Of a DNA stretch of 64,000 bases, positions 12,363 through 24,695 are shown piece by piece. Under the pieces are notes generated by a model. It did not search any database and was not told where the DNA came from. It saw nothing but the letters and a program-made list of their open reading frames with translations. The translations under genes were made by a program, and so were the position numbers. Source of the stretch: Terebella lapidaria (taxonomy: Eukaryota > Annelida > Polychaeta > Terebellida > Terebellidae); NCBI GenBank assembly GCA_949152475.1, contig OX424560.1, positions 6,882,001 to 6,946,000 on the forward strand, read 5' to 3'. Within the stretch, counting starts at the first letter, position 1. Each line of letters starts with the position of its first letter.

Positions 12363-13960
12363 AACAAGTCCGTTACAGCATCGGACTGCTCCCACTGCGC
12401 CACCACCGCCAATAAAATTGCCCTACTTTTTCTACGGGCTAAAGCTTACGTCAGTTGACGTGATCGTATGCTTTCAGTGGCAATAACCACCTTTCCTCAC
12501 GAGAGCAACCCGTTTGTCCTGCAGCATGGCAGTGTGAAAGAACGCTTTGGCATGCCTAGGTGTTTGATATGGCTACTGACTGGAAGTAATTGCAAATTGT
12601 GCCTGATTCAGGTTATGTAGATTACTCGCGTCAATTCGTTCCTAATAGCCACCCTCATCCACCTTAGGATATATAACTATCCCATACAATGTGCGACAAC
12701 TGTATTTTTCGCCACAGTGACTGTCTATATTCGTAATCAAGTAACTAACATTGTACCAATAACAATTTGCAAAATGATTTTGAAATGTTCATTGATTAAG
12801 AGCAGACGTGCCCCTTACTCTGCCTCGTTAGACAATTAAGCTCAGGCTAACTGCTCGTTCTGGACAATAATAACTGATGCTGTTTTGGACTATTTCGGAG
12901 CAATTTCCCCTTGCTATGCATAGAACTAACAGAATCAGGGTGTGCCAGATACCTTCAATCGCGACTTGGCGTGAGCAGCCGTCATATCGCCGACAAATTG
13001 GATAACAAATTGGTGGCAGCGGTCATGGTAGAAATACGTGTTAGGATTGTAAGTGCAATTTCAGGAATTTATTGCACATTTGGTAGAGACATGGCATAAT
13101 CTGAGTCAGGTTTCATGTTGCGTTATCATTATTCAACTTTGGCTAAGGTCTCTGAACATGCTCCAGACAAACCATCAGTGGTCTTCGACCATTGACGTTG
13201 GTATAAGCACCACTAATACAATACAGACTCAGAATCTGGTCAGTTACCATAACATGAAATGCAGATGAAACATCAATATTATTGACAGTGCAATTAATTT
13301 TTGAGAAATACCGAGTATGAACGAATATGCTTTTTTGCACCGAGACAGCATACAATATTATCACACTAGGACAACTAACGTGATGACAGATTTGTGCAAA
13401 AAAAAATCCACATGTATGTAGTTTCAATTGTCTCATGGCAAAAGTACATTTTCATACCAAGAGTAAAACAAAATCCATCATAGATGTTTTGGAGGCAGCG
13501 ATGATCTTTTCATAATTCTGCAAAAATACATCACATTGGAAACATAACACCATCCATCATATATGTGTTGAGAGCTGCGATGCCCTTTTCACACCTCTAC
13601 CAACCAACCCATCACAAATATCTAATTTTGCTGGGTAGCCTGCTCTCACCCCTTAACCTCCGCGACAACTTGAAGTAGGCTACTTGGAACGAGAACTAAT
13701 ATTCCCCATGTGGAAATTTTACCTTGTGGCCGTTTATGACCTATCCCAGTGTCTGGGGAGGCGGGGTACAGCCGAGATTTAGCTGATACAACTACACCCG
13801 GGCATATAGAGCAGGTGTTAGGAGCCACTTCGTCATGGTGTGAGCAGAATACCGTGAGGGTGTAGTGGTTCACATCTAAGGGTGTTAGTATCTAGCCCAA
13901 AAAGTGTTTGTCACGGTGTCGACGTGAATCGTCATTTCTTGATGACGTCATATTTCAATA

Positions 13961-16000
13961 CCAGAAGAAGATTAAAAAGATTTTATATTACATGTGAACA
14001 AATTGAAAATAACACACACACATGCAGAACACCAGAGGAAACCTTATCGAGCTTGTGATTTTGGAACCAAATTAACACCAACACAATTCAGCACCAACAC
14101 AATTCATACATTCAACTTTTGTTTGACTTAAGGACACATAATTAGACCGGATAGCCTCGTTCCCAAAGTCCTTTTTCCATAGAATTCACTTCTTGTGTGG
14201 AAATAGAATGAATTTGTAGGTCTTACCCCCCCCCCCCCCCCCGCCTCCCACCCCATCAGGCCAGGATGATGAAATAAATTTTAACTTGATTTCATTCCAT
14301 AATTCAGATGTACATTTTGGTCATTAAAATTCCTCTCGCTGTATGAATTCGCGGTGTTATTGTCATGGCAACGAAGTTTTGTCCCTACATTTGGCCCGAT
14401 AGTAACCCTTTCCAGTTTGCCCTTTTCCTTCCCGTGAGAGATTGCATCAATTCACGTTGTTTTTGCTGTCTGAAGCTGTAACTACCGGTTGTCGGGGGTA
14501 AGAATCCGTCATTATCTGGACAATCACGCCCAGAAGACTGACATGTCGTAGGAGGCGTCCCATGTGGTGGATATTTTGTAGTTTTGTAGGTAATTGGGAA
14601 TTACGTTGCTGGGCCATGCCGATTATTTAGACAAAGTGGATTCGTGAATCAATAGGGGACTTGTCGAAAGCATGTCTGAAAAGTTAGATTTTGCTAATTG
14701 CCTCCTGCTCATTTGGTGATAAATATACATTCTCTAAAAGACACAGTTCGAATTCCAAGGATTCACATTGAAATGTTTTGGAAATGAATCTTAATATCAG
14801 AAACCAGAAAGTGAGACTTTTTTGTGTTGAGAAATGTGCAGCTCAATTTCATCGATTGGAAATATATTTTATACTCTAAGTTATTATGACGTAAAGTTAT
14901 TCATCTAATTTGGTTCATGTTGTCTCGCTGTTAAGAACATATCATATCATGCTGTATATGTGTACCTGTCATGAAAAGAATAAGTACATGAACACCACAT
15001 GAACACATGGTCACATGAACACCACAGCAAAGAGCTCCAATCGATATATTGCATGTAAGCCTTCGATTTCTGGATTTAAGAAATAATTGATTGGATGTAA
15101 ATGTGGTCGGCATCCGGTCGTCTGCAAACTGTACAAAATAATTCATGCAAATTAAGAACGGTACCAGCTAATTATTCAGCGTCACCTATCGTGCCAAGAG
15201 GACTGGAATAACAAAGATACTGTATTGGTGGTAATAGATTGATACTTACATACTTACATACATATTCCTTCTGTGCATATTTACCATAACATGAAACATA
15301 GTTACCATAATATCTAGTCAGTTACCATAACATGAAATACAGATGAAACATCTATATTATTGACAGTGTCATTATTTTTTAAGAAATGCCATGAACAAGT
15401 AAGCTTTTTTATACCGAGACAGCCTACAATAAATATCACACTAGGACAACAAACGTGATGACAGATTTGTGTGAAAAAAATTCACATGCATATAGTTATA
15501 CTTGTCACAGAGCGAAAGTAAATCACACTAAAAGGAAAACAAAATCCATTATATAAGTACTGGAGGCAGCGATGGCCTTTTCATAATTCTGCCAATTTCA
15601 CAAAAATATTGGAATTGGAAGCATAACACCATCCATCATATATGTGTTAGGGGCAGCGATGCCCTTTTCACACCTCTAGCTGTTTCTCAACCCCCCTCCC
15701 CCTTTCAAGTCTGCAACAACTTGAAGTAGACTACTCGGAACGAGAAATAATATTCCCCATGTGGATATTGTACCCCGTGGCCGTTTATGGCCTATCCCAG
15801 TGTTGCGGTAAAACAAGGATTGAACTATTGAAATTACCCCCAGGGCGTACACCCTATAGAGCAGGTGTTCGCGGCCACTTCGTCAGCGTGAGTGGAATAC
15901 CGCCCACGATGATGTAGCAGTGTACGTCTGACGATGTTAGTGTCTAGCTCAAAGAGCGTTCTGGTGCTTCAACTTGATTCATCTTTCCTGGATTATATAT
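13961..16000 (+). repeat. Copy 4 of the tandem unit, internally shortened
   Basis: This copy has the 5' landmarks (GAGATTGCATCAATTCACG near 14445, the GAGCTCCAATCGATATATTG segment near 15030) and the 3' landmark (GCAGGTGTTCGCGGCC near 15862). It lacks the E-box module and the middle of the unit, so about 1.5 kb was lost between roughly 15220 and 15290. It contains a poly-C tract near 14227. No gene seen. Confidence 0.65.
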
Positions 16001-17506
16001 TTATTAAACATTCTATTGTGCATATGAATTCATACAATATTTTTTTTCTTTGACTCAATGATATATAATTAGACAGTTTCTCCCCATTTCAAACTTCCTG
16101 TTTTTTTAAAAAAGAACATTCACTTTGCATACGAAACTAGATAGACTTTGTACCCCCGCCCCACCCCCCCCCCCTATCCAGTTAACTTGATTTTATTCCC
16201 TAATTCAGGCATATAGTTTTGACAGGCTATTATAATTCTTGTGGTTGTATGATTGCGAGTTGTTGGTGACATGGCAACATATTTTAGTCCCCTACATGTG
16301 ACCCGATACTAGCCCTTTCCAATTTTCATGATAGTTTCCCGAGAGAGATTGCATTAATTTACGTGATTACTAGCTGTCAGGAGCTATAACTAACCGTTGT
16401 AGAGGGCACAAATCCATCATTATCTGGCCAATCACCGCCAGGAGACTGGCATATTGTAGCAGCCTTCCATGTGTTGGATATGTTGTAGGAAATTGGTAAG
16501 TGGTAATTTGAAATTACGTTGCTGGGCATGCAGATTACTTTAAAGCTGGAATCAATTTTAAAATCAGCCAAATTTAGTATTCTTGTTTGTCACGCAAACT
16601 TGAGAGTACATCTCGAGATAGTCAGGAATATATAAGAAATATGCACAGTTCGACAACAGATACTTAGAAAATTGCCGTTATTCGTGCATGAAAACAGTGG
16701 ATAGAGAATGATCGGCCTGTCTACATTGCCAGTTGCCACAGTATCTAGACAAATACCAATGACGTTATCAGACCGTGTGTAGAGTTCACTTGCCCCTTCT
16801 TGTGTCTTTGTCAATCTTGCACATTTTTTAGATGCAGGTGTTATATTCCAGTGATAGACATCGGAATATTTCGAACAAAAAAAAACAGAAACCACAAACT
16901 GGGTTTGTGTTGAAAAATCTCTTAGCTTGGAAAAATGCTTTATGCCCTAAGTTTATGCATGTATTTTGGTTCATGTTGCAAACACATTACTCCATGTTGC
17001 CACTCTATACCTGTTATGGCAAGAAAAAATATGGTCACACGAACAACAGAGCAAGAGTTCCAATCGATATATTGCATGTAAGCCTTCATGCATGGAATAA
17101 TTGATCATCAATTGTGGTTGGCCATCCGGCCGTCTGCAATCTGCACATCCCAACTTAGATATGTTGAGAAAGGATTCAAATAAATATGCAGTGCCAACTA
17201 TGATGCCCAGGAGACTGGTATGACATCTCACCATTTTATACTAGATAGGTTCAATGGCAATTTGTAAGAATTGATAATTTTCAATATATATGGTCATTAT
17301 TTAAGTCTCTGAAAATGCACAAATATCACCGATGAGAATAACAAACGCTCACATATATTTGTCATACCGGCAACCTCGCTCATTTAGCGATTTATAGTCT
17401 GTACCCCCCTGCCTGTAGCAAAATTTCTCTCATGGTTGAACAACAAATGCTATTGGCTGGGGTGGACGTCCGTGATATGAGTAATGCGGGTGGACAAACA
17501 GCCAGG

Positions 17507-17586
17507 CACGTGTGTTAGTGGAGAGACACACGTGTCGGTGAGAGTTGAAGTGAGCTAGGCGGAGGGGCGTGTCCACTTCATGTGAC
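17507..17586 (+). promoter_or_regulatory. E-box cluster with GC-box (copy 5)
   Basis: Two CACGTG hexamers remain; the segment holding the middle one is deleted. The TGAAGTG / GGGGCGTG / CACTTCA block is intact. This is the copy nearest gene A, about 2.9 kb before its first visible exon. Confidence 0.4.
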
Positions 17587-17865
17587 AATCACAACTAATC
17601 ATAACTCGATAAACATGGGAAGGGGTTTTACAGATATTGACTGATTTGAGAGCTATGACGTAGTCATGAATTGTAAACTTATTCATCGTTACAGACACAC
17701 TGTGTCATGTAGTAAATGTTGATACAACATCGATCGAAATTACCCATAAGTTTCCCAATTGACGGGGTGAGTTTTTATTATATACATGCTACTACTACAT
17801 TGGAATCAAACACATAAACATGTAATTGGTGTGTAGTAAATTATAATGTCATTCAATAGTCATCT

Positions 17866-18113
17866 AACTGGTTGCCCGGTTAGCTCATGTGGGCTGACTT
17901 CTAACCCATGCAGTTGGTTTAGGTGCGGGTTCGATCCCCGGCCTCGTCATTATGTGAGATGGTATGTGGTCGCCAAACCGGGCAAGTGGGTTTTCACCAG
18001 GTTCTCTGGTTTCCTCCCATGATAATGACCACCCTTACGTCAAGATCCGATCCAACAAGAGATGGTAATATAAGCTCATGCTTGTTCATCAATTGTTGTA
18101 AACTAAAAAAAAA
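17866..18113 (+). mobile_element. tRNA-derived SINE with target-site duplication
   Basis: The head has pol III promoter boxes: a box A-like TTAGCTCATGTGGG near 17879 and a box B GGTTCGATCCCC near 17928. A central segment (TTCTCTGGTTTCCTCCC) has the look of the conserved cores of aquatic-invertebrate SINEs. It ends in an A-rich tail. The 11-bp word AATAGTCATCT flanks it exactly on both sides (17855-17865 and 18114-18124). It is a SINE rather than a tRNA gene because the tRNA-like head does not close into an acceptor stem. Confidence 0.85.
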
Positions 18114-18300
18114 ATAGTCATCTGTAAAACATATACTGATGCACTATAAACATATGCACTTGTTTTGACATTCACAAAAAAAAATTATGGTCGCACCTGC
18201 AAAGTTGAAATATATTGTTTCATGAAAACATATGTATATTGAAATGTGATAGAGTTTGCACGTACTTCAGGGATACCTTGAAGGATGACATCAGTGTTCC

Positions 18301-18751
18301 TTAGGGCCTGTTCGATTGGTAATATTCTGGAAGAGGTAGATGCCTACCAAGAAGACGGAAGATGGTTTTGAATCGGAAGTGTTCTGTCATAATCAGCAGT
18401 GAATTGAAATAAGAAAATGATGTGATATGGCGTAAATATTCATCAAACATTACAATTTTCAAAACGGTATCGACTATGCCCATAAGATATACATTCTGTG
18501 ATAACAGGGTACAACTGATGACTGGTACATTCCCATATTTCGACGAAAAATGAGGAAGCACCAATTCGGCCGCCATTTGCAATTCTGCCCCCCCCCCCCC
18601 CCGCCATATTGCAAAACTCAGAAGATCTACCGTAAACCAGCCTCTGAGCTGGTGGAGCGGTCTTCCTTTTCCAGAATAACGTCTTCCGTGCGAATCGAAG
18701 GGAAAAATTTGGTAAACTGGGATAGGAAGAGGCGAATCGAAAAGGCCCTAA
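18301..18751. mobile_element. hAT-like MITE
   Basis: Inverted ends TTAGGGCCTGTTCGATT and AATCGAAAAGGCCCTAA bound a 451-bp segment found only in array copy 5. The flanks AGTGTTCC and AGTGTGCT could be a decayed 8-bp target duplication, as expected of hAT elements. A poly-C tract of about 16 lies inside near 18587. No transposase. The hAT label rests on the TAGGGCC-type ends and 8-bp TSD length. Confidence 0.55.
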
Positions 18752-20441
18752 GTGTGCTGCAAAAAAAAAGAACATTACACAATATACTATAAATATCTCA
18801 TTGCAGACTAACAAGAGTATTCTTGAAATATATTTGATAGCAATATGGTATATATTCAAGGATACAAATACGAAAATCGAAAGGCGATGATCGATCGCAA
18901 AGCGCTGGTTATTATATCATCGAATGCCATCAACTCCTAACCATTGCCAATAATATTGCTCTACATGTATCTTCACATCTACGGAATCAAGCTTTACGAT
19001 TGTTGACGTAACTGTATGTTGTCCCTGGCCATGAACACTTTTCCTTGCGATAGCAAATCATTCCTCTATCTGACAGTCAATGTGAGAGAACGCTTAGACA
19101 TTCCATATTGGGAATTTGACAGGGGGGTTGCATAGAAGTAATTGCCAATTATGTCAGACTAAGGTCATGTAGATTACTTGGGTGAATTGGTTCCTGAAAC
19201 CCAATCTTACCATCGTATCATATATAACTACCCCATACATTGTGCGCCAATTGTATTTTCCGCCACAATGACTGCAGATATAAGTGCATAAGTAGCTGAC
19301 ATTTGTACCAATTATTTACAGAAAATGATCTTGAAATATTCATTGTCCAAGAGCAAAAGATGCTCATTCCGTGCTACCTGCCCATTACTTTCCCTTATTA
19401 GACAGTAAAGCTCAGCCTAACTGCTCGTTCTGGGCAAGACGTATAATACCTGATGCTGTTTTGGACTATTTTTGGGATTTCTCCCTTTGCTATAAATGGA
19501 ACGGACAAAGCCTGGGTGTGCCAGATAGCCTCAATCGTGATTTGGCGTGAGCAGCCGTCATATTGTCGACAAATTGGATAACAAATTGGTGGCAGCGGTC
19601 ATGGTGGAAAAGCGTAGTGGGGACTTCACGTGCAGTTTCAGAAATTTATTGCACGTTTGGGTGAGACATGGCATAATCTGAGTCAGGTTTCGTGTTCTGG
19701 TATCATTATTCGGCTTTGGCTAAAGGCCTCTGAATATGCTCCGGGCAAAGCATTCGAAATTTGACATTGGTTTAAGCGCCAGTAATACAACTCAGAATTT
19801 AGTCAGTTACTAAAACGTCATTTACAAATGAACCATTCATAATAGTAATGTTTTTCATAAATGTTTGTCAGAATGGTAGTTCGATTTCGGACCAAAAAAT
19901 GGAACAGTACTGATCCCAGAACCTTACAGAAATACATCACATCGGAAGCAAAACACCATCCATCAAATTCCATGATATATGTGTTGGGCTAAAATGTCCT
20001 GTCCACACCTCTACACCAACCAACCCATCACAAATATCTAATTTTGCTATGTAGACCCCCTCGCACCCTTCCTCGGGCTGAACAACCTGAACTAGGCTAC
20101 TCGAAACAAAAATTAATATTCCCCATGTGGATATTTTGCCCCTTGGCCGTTTTTGACCTATCCCATAGTCTCCGGTGGCGGGGTACAGCCGGGATATAAC
20201 TAATACAATTACACCCGGGGTGTATAGAGCAGGTGTTAGGAGCCACTCCGTCAGGGTGTGAGCGGAATTCCACCTCGATGATGTAGTGGTTTACGTCTGA
20301 TGGTCTTAGACTTGGGGTGTAGCTCAAGGAGCGTTGCTTCTCGCGCTTTCGTGATTCGTCATTACTTCATTGTAACTGTTTCTCTACAATCAATTCACAT
20401 AACTAATATAAGTTTAAAGTGAATCTATAAATTCCCCGCAG

Positions 20442-23400
20442 GTCCGAAGGACTTCTGTCGCTGGGAAGACTTCACGGCCCGGTGTCAGCCCAATGAAGTC
20501 GTCGTCATGGAGACGGCCCTGTACGGGCGGATGGAACTCGGCACGTGCGTACAGAACGACCTCGGTTACGTGGGCTGTTCCGTGGACGCGATGGACATCG
20601 CTCACACCATGTGCTCGGGGCGTATAGCGTGTGAGATCCCGGTGCCTAACCCAGCCTTTGAGAGACTTCAACCGTGCCTTGTTGACTTGAAGGGATACTT
20701 CCGAGCTAGCTACCGATGTCAGCCAGGTAATAAATAATAATGCTTGTTACCAGTAATGATACGAGTAATATATAAACTCACTGTTACATATATTTTCATA
20801 CATGATCATGAATATATAATTCTCATATGTATTTTTCGATCACCATCGTGGAAAGAAATAAGTATATCAGTCTGACGTATTTATTCATATATATATACAC
20901 TGTTACATGTACATTTAAATTATCATACTACTGATTAAACGGGAGATTTATTATGGATTAATACACCAAGATTAAGAACTTGAAATCATGCATATGTACG
21001 TTTATGCACATAATAGACGTAAATGCTAACTTATCTTGCACAAACACCGACAGTGATCCGCACACAGGATGACTGTCAAGCGTCCGGGAAAATATACCGA
21101 GTGAACGCCAAACATGGCTTCCTGTCCAGTGCCATCGCTATGGAAACTTCGTGTGGGTCGCCCGTCAGTCCTTGGGTCATTGCGGGGGAACCGGGACAAC
21201 GGATAAACATAACTCTACATGACTTCGGCCTTGCCAATCTCAACGTTGGTATATTCTTTTAATTAAACGTTTCAATGAAAATCATAGGAAGAAAAACGAC
21301 GAACAAACTAATACTTTAACGTTGTCAGTCGTGATAAAATTTCATGATCGCATTACATTTACCAAAAAAAAAAAAAAAAACCCAAAAATATTCCCAACAG
21401 GTAAATACATTTCAATGATCAGATTATTAATTTATTCGAGTTAATAAATTAGTATTAATTAATTCATATATCATTTATTATTATTTATTCATCCTGTGTC
21501 GCTATATTCAGGGTTTTGGTGAGGGTGGCGCTAACAGCTACGGTAACTACCAGCCGACACTCTGTGTGAAATACGCCACGATTCTAGACGACAACGCCAG
21601 TAAGAACAAAGTGGTATGCGCCAGCGGTAGACGCCTTAGTCACGTGTACACTTCCGTCGGAAACACCGTGGAAGTGCGCATGCTCGAGAGCTCATTTCCT
21701 GGGGAGATTAACGGCGATGGAGGATCGGCTCAGTATCTGATTGAATACCAAGGTATGAAAGGGTCTCTTCAATTCTCTGCTTGTTGACGAAAGCTCGGAG
21801 AGTTTGAATGGGACATTGATCACATCCACTTTGGATTGGATTGAAGTTAGGCGTGCGACTGACGAATAAGTGATTGGTATTGTTGAGCTTTTCGATTATT
21901 CGTCATTGTTTATTATGAGCAGCAGCCAATAATTGACCACACACGGTGAAATATGCGAATAAAGTGTGATTAATTTTTTCATAGCTAACTTCAAATGCAA
22001 GCAAAAAAAGCAAAAAAAAAACATCTTGTCTTTTTCTTCTTAATATCGTGGAATCGACTTCAAATGTGATAGGAAAATTAACCGTTTCCCCTTACCATAC
22101 AGTGGTAGGCTGTCCAGATCCTCTGGTGCCCGATGGGGCCTCGTACAAGCGTGAGGGGGACATAGCGGAAGTGACATGTGCCGGAAGTGACGACACATGG
22201 CAGCTGTCATGTGACAACGACCAATGGATGGGGACGCTGGGCTCGTGTGAAGGTAGTGTACAAATGTCAATGGACTCATCAAGTGTCAATCAATTTTATT
22301 CATATGTATCAATTCACTGATATTTATTATTAAAGTCAAGTTCATCTGTCAGTGAAACACGCTTTCGGCCCGTAGTTTGGTTTTGGATAATCGAATAAAC
22401 TTGAAATTTTGTGTTTTAATTGGATATCATGGCGTAATTTTTCACCGATTTTTGTAATTTTACCTCAAAAAATTAAAAAGTTGGCAATTTACTCAATGTT
22501 TAATTTCAGTTCGAAATGGGATCAAATTAATTCCAACAAATTCAGGGTTTTATCATGTTTATGCCCTTACAGAATGAACTCGTTGCATTGAACTGTTCAA
22601 TTAGAAGCAATATATAACTCGAACATCGAATAAAGGTCGTTTTTGTGTGCAGAAATTCCATGTTGGGGTTGAATTTTAACATCGGAGTAAATTACCAACT
22701 TTTTCAATACTTGAGATAGAATTCTGAAATTCGGTGAAAAGTTACGGCATGATATCCAATTAAGACAAACAAAATTTCAAGTTGATTCGATTATCCAAAA
22801 CAAAACTATGGCCAAAAAGCGTGTTTCACTGAGAGAGGAACTTGACTTGACAGTAAATGTTTGAAGGCAAATATACAATAATCACACGCCTGAAAGCTTA
22901 ATGCATACCATATAATTTGGTTTCTAATAAATTAAGAGTCTTATAAATGTATAATTTAAGTAGTCACACGCAAGTTGACCACGTACATGTATATTTGGTT
23001 TGGACATGCAGGTTTGGAACATACGGGGGAGGTTGTTCTTGGACGGCTGAAACTTCCATCGGGTAAGCTCTTAACTAGTCTAATTTCACCATGGTACAAG
23101 GCATAATTATAACAAAGAGTAACGAATTCAACATGATGCGATCTATATGATACAGTGAATTCGATCTTACTGCAGGTCTGTCCATTACCATCATCATTGT
23201 CATATCGCTGTTGATCGGCTGTGTGATTTTGGGCACTGGATTAGCATGTTTAAAAAGGTTAATAGTACTTTTAATAATATTACGGCTAAAAACTGTACAA
23301 TAATCCTGAACGCAAAGCATGTAACACATCATGTAAAGTTATACATTGGTAGATCGTTTTGAGACAGATAATTGTCCCCAAAAAAGAAATTCTAATTTAT

Positions 23401-23965
23401 TTCCTTTGTAACTTGCAGACAACAGCGGCGCCACCAAGTAGCGCGGGAACGAGCACTCGAAGAGCAGCAGACGTACAAGAGTACAGCATACTCAGAATAC
23501 TCGCGTACCGTGCGTGACCCGAGTACAGCACGCGATCCAGCACGCGTCGGCCATCGCGAGGTCAACGAGTACGCCGCCATCTGGGAGTGGCCACTTCCGC
23601 CGCCTCCCGTGCAGGAGCAGACGACATCCGGTATCGCGGGAGCTGTTATTCCCGCTTCCGCAGGGAGTGGAGGGAAGGACACTGGTTTCATTGGCTACCA
23701 GCGTAACCCGTATAGGGACGAAAGCGTGTCCAGCGGAGGGGGCGGTGAACACATGTACCAGTTGCCGGACGTAGGCTCGATAGGCGTGAGCGAGAACGGG
23801 AATCCGCGGTATTTTGAGCTGGATCCGAACGACCCGAAGAACTGTGACGTCATACGAACGGGAACGGGGTCGGTGAACGTCAACGGATCACCGCTAGTGG
23901 GCGCTCACAACGGCAGTCTGCCTTCCAGTCCCCGGATCATACAAACTGGACACTACTCCAACTGA
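20442..23965 (+). CDS. Gene A: single-pass membrane SUEL lectin with CUB-like and Sushi-like modules (5' exon not found)
   Basis: Seven exons with GT-AG sites and matching phases: 20442-20726, 21054-21244, 21512-21752, 22103-22252, 23012-23062, 23176-23257, 23419-23965. They give 515 residues. Residues 1-95 are a SUEL (D-galactoside/L-rhamnose-binding) lectin module with the family's YGR motif (ALYGRMELGTC). Residues 96-239 are a CUB-like module split by a phase-0 intron. Residues 240-289 are a four-cysteine Sushi-like module, followed by a short juxtamembrane exon. The TM helix is at about 308-332 (LSITIIIVISLLIGCVILG). The 182-residue tail has a PLPPPP run and several tyrosines (NPYRDE, EHMYQLP). 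The likely role is cell-surface carbohydrate binding with cytoplasmic signalling or adaptor contact; the ligand is unknown. The acceptor phase implies an upstream signal-peptide exon that I could not locate. Domain order and phases match gene B. Confidence 0.88.
22334..22847. mobile_element. Foldback MITE in gene A intron
   Basis: Inverted arms of roughly 150-170 bp (AGTCAAGTTCATCTG on the left, GAGGAACTTGACTT on the right) share internal words such as GAAACACGCTTT / AAGCGTGTTTC and ATTGGATATCATG / CATGATATCCAAT. It lies in the intron between the Sushi-like exon and the juxtamembrane exon. It is related to the shorter element at 2645-2836. No coding capacity. Confidence 0.7.
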
Positions 23966-24529
23966 GCCATTCCAGTTCCGTGCTTTGTGTACGTGTTCCT
24001 TTAAACAGCTATAACTACGTACCGTACTGAATCTGCGTTGAGTTGATTACTCAAGGCATTTCCAATGATGCAGTCTGGTTTGTCAAGCTGTACATATGGC
24101 TCTCGGCTTTATAGTGCACTGGATACTGGCAATATCAGCGGTGACTTTGCGAATCAGCGGACTATTGGATCAAGTTCATCTGCATGCATAGAAAATGAAA
24201 TGCTTCATCACTGACCATTATAGTGCAACTTCAAGTAAAAAGGCCCGATACTGAATGCAGAAAATAACATTATAAATGCCACACCACGCGTTGTAATTGT
24301 ATGTTGCTATCGGTTTTGGATACCATTCACTATTGTGCAAGCCATGTTGTAATTCGCTTGGATTTCGTGCATATGTCGACAATGTTTTGTATTGGATAAC
24401 TGTTGACTGACACATTCCTGTTTTCGTTGATTCATGTTGGACTTACAAACGCTGTTCACGGTGAATTGTCGTATGTGATTATTTCCATGTAAAAGTTACA
24501 TGTTCATGTACAACGTGAACAGTTTGATA

Positions 24530-24535
24530 AATAAA
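24530..24535 (+). terminator. Candidate poly(A) signal of gene A
   Basis: AATAAA lies 565 bp after the gene A stop codon at 23965. The intervening sequence has no coding signal and fits a 3' UTR. Confidence 0.5.
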
Positions 24536-24695
24536 ATTCATACGATACTGATATACACCTGTACTGCTATTATGGTGCGGAATAATTAAATTCATACGAT
24601 ACTGATATACACCTGTACTGCTATTATGGTGCGGAATAATTAAATTCATACGATACTGATATACACCTGTACTGCTATTATGGTGCGGAATAATT
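24536..24695 (+). repeat. 54-bp tandem repeat, three copies
   Basis: The unit begins ATTCATACGATACTGATATA and starts at 24536, 24590 and 24644 with an exact 54-bp period and near-complete identity. The third copy is cut short. It starts directly after the candidate poly(A) signal of gene A. Confidence 0.9.

Larger units (their letters stand above)
9121..13960 (+). repeat. Copy 3 of ~3.6-kb tandem unit
   Basis: Landmarks are the GAGATTGCGTCAATTCACG segment near 9180, ATTGACATGG near 9520, the E-box module at 10345-10443, the GAGCAGCCGTCATAT segment at 12975 and the terminal GAGCAGGTGTTAGGAGCC segment near 13810. A private 1.3-kb insertion (11061-12362) explains its extra length; without it the copy is about 3.5 kb. 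Open frames here are not conserved in the other copies. Confidence 0.75.
16001..20380 (+). repeat. Copy 5 of ~3.6-kb tandem unit, ending just before gene A
   Basis: Landmarks run from GAGATTGCATTAATTTACG near 16345 through the E-box module at 17507-17586 and the GAGCAGCCGTCATAT segment at 19550 to GAGCAGGTGTTAGGAGCC near 20228. It stops about 60 bp before the splice acceptor of the first visible exon of gene A. A SINE (17866-18113) and a hAT-like MITE (18301-18751) are private to this copy. The array may therefore lie in the first intron or the promoter region of gene A; the sequence alone does not decide. Confidence 0.7.

Noticed and set aside
17866-17945. tRNA gene suggested by box A and box B words
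   Set aside because: The head does not fold into a closed acceptor stem; the segment has a SINE body, A-rich tail and exact 11-bp target duplication.
4905-19610. Primer-binding-site-like word (GGTGGCAGCGGTC) in array copies, hinting that the unit is an old LTR element
   Set aside because: It resembles the PBS of the Ty3-type element, but no LTR pair, polypurine tract or retroviral-type coding trace accompanies it in any copy.
16001-20441. Signal-peptide exon of gene A in the nearest array copy
   Set aside because: I found no ATG-started hydrophobic frame ending in a phase-1 GT donor in this interval; the exon may lie further upstream or outside the window.
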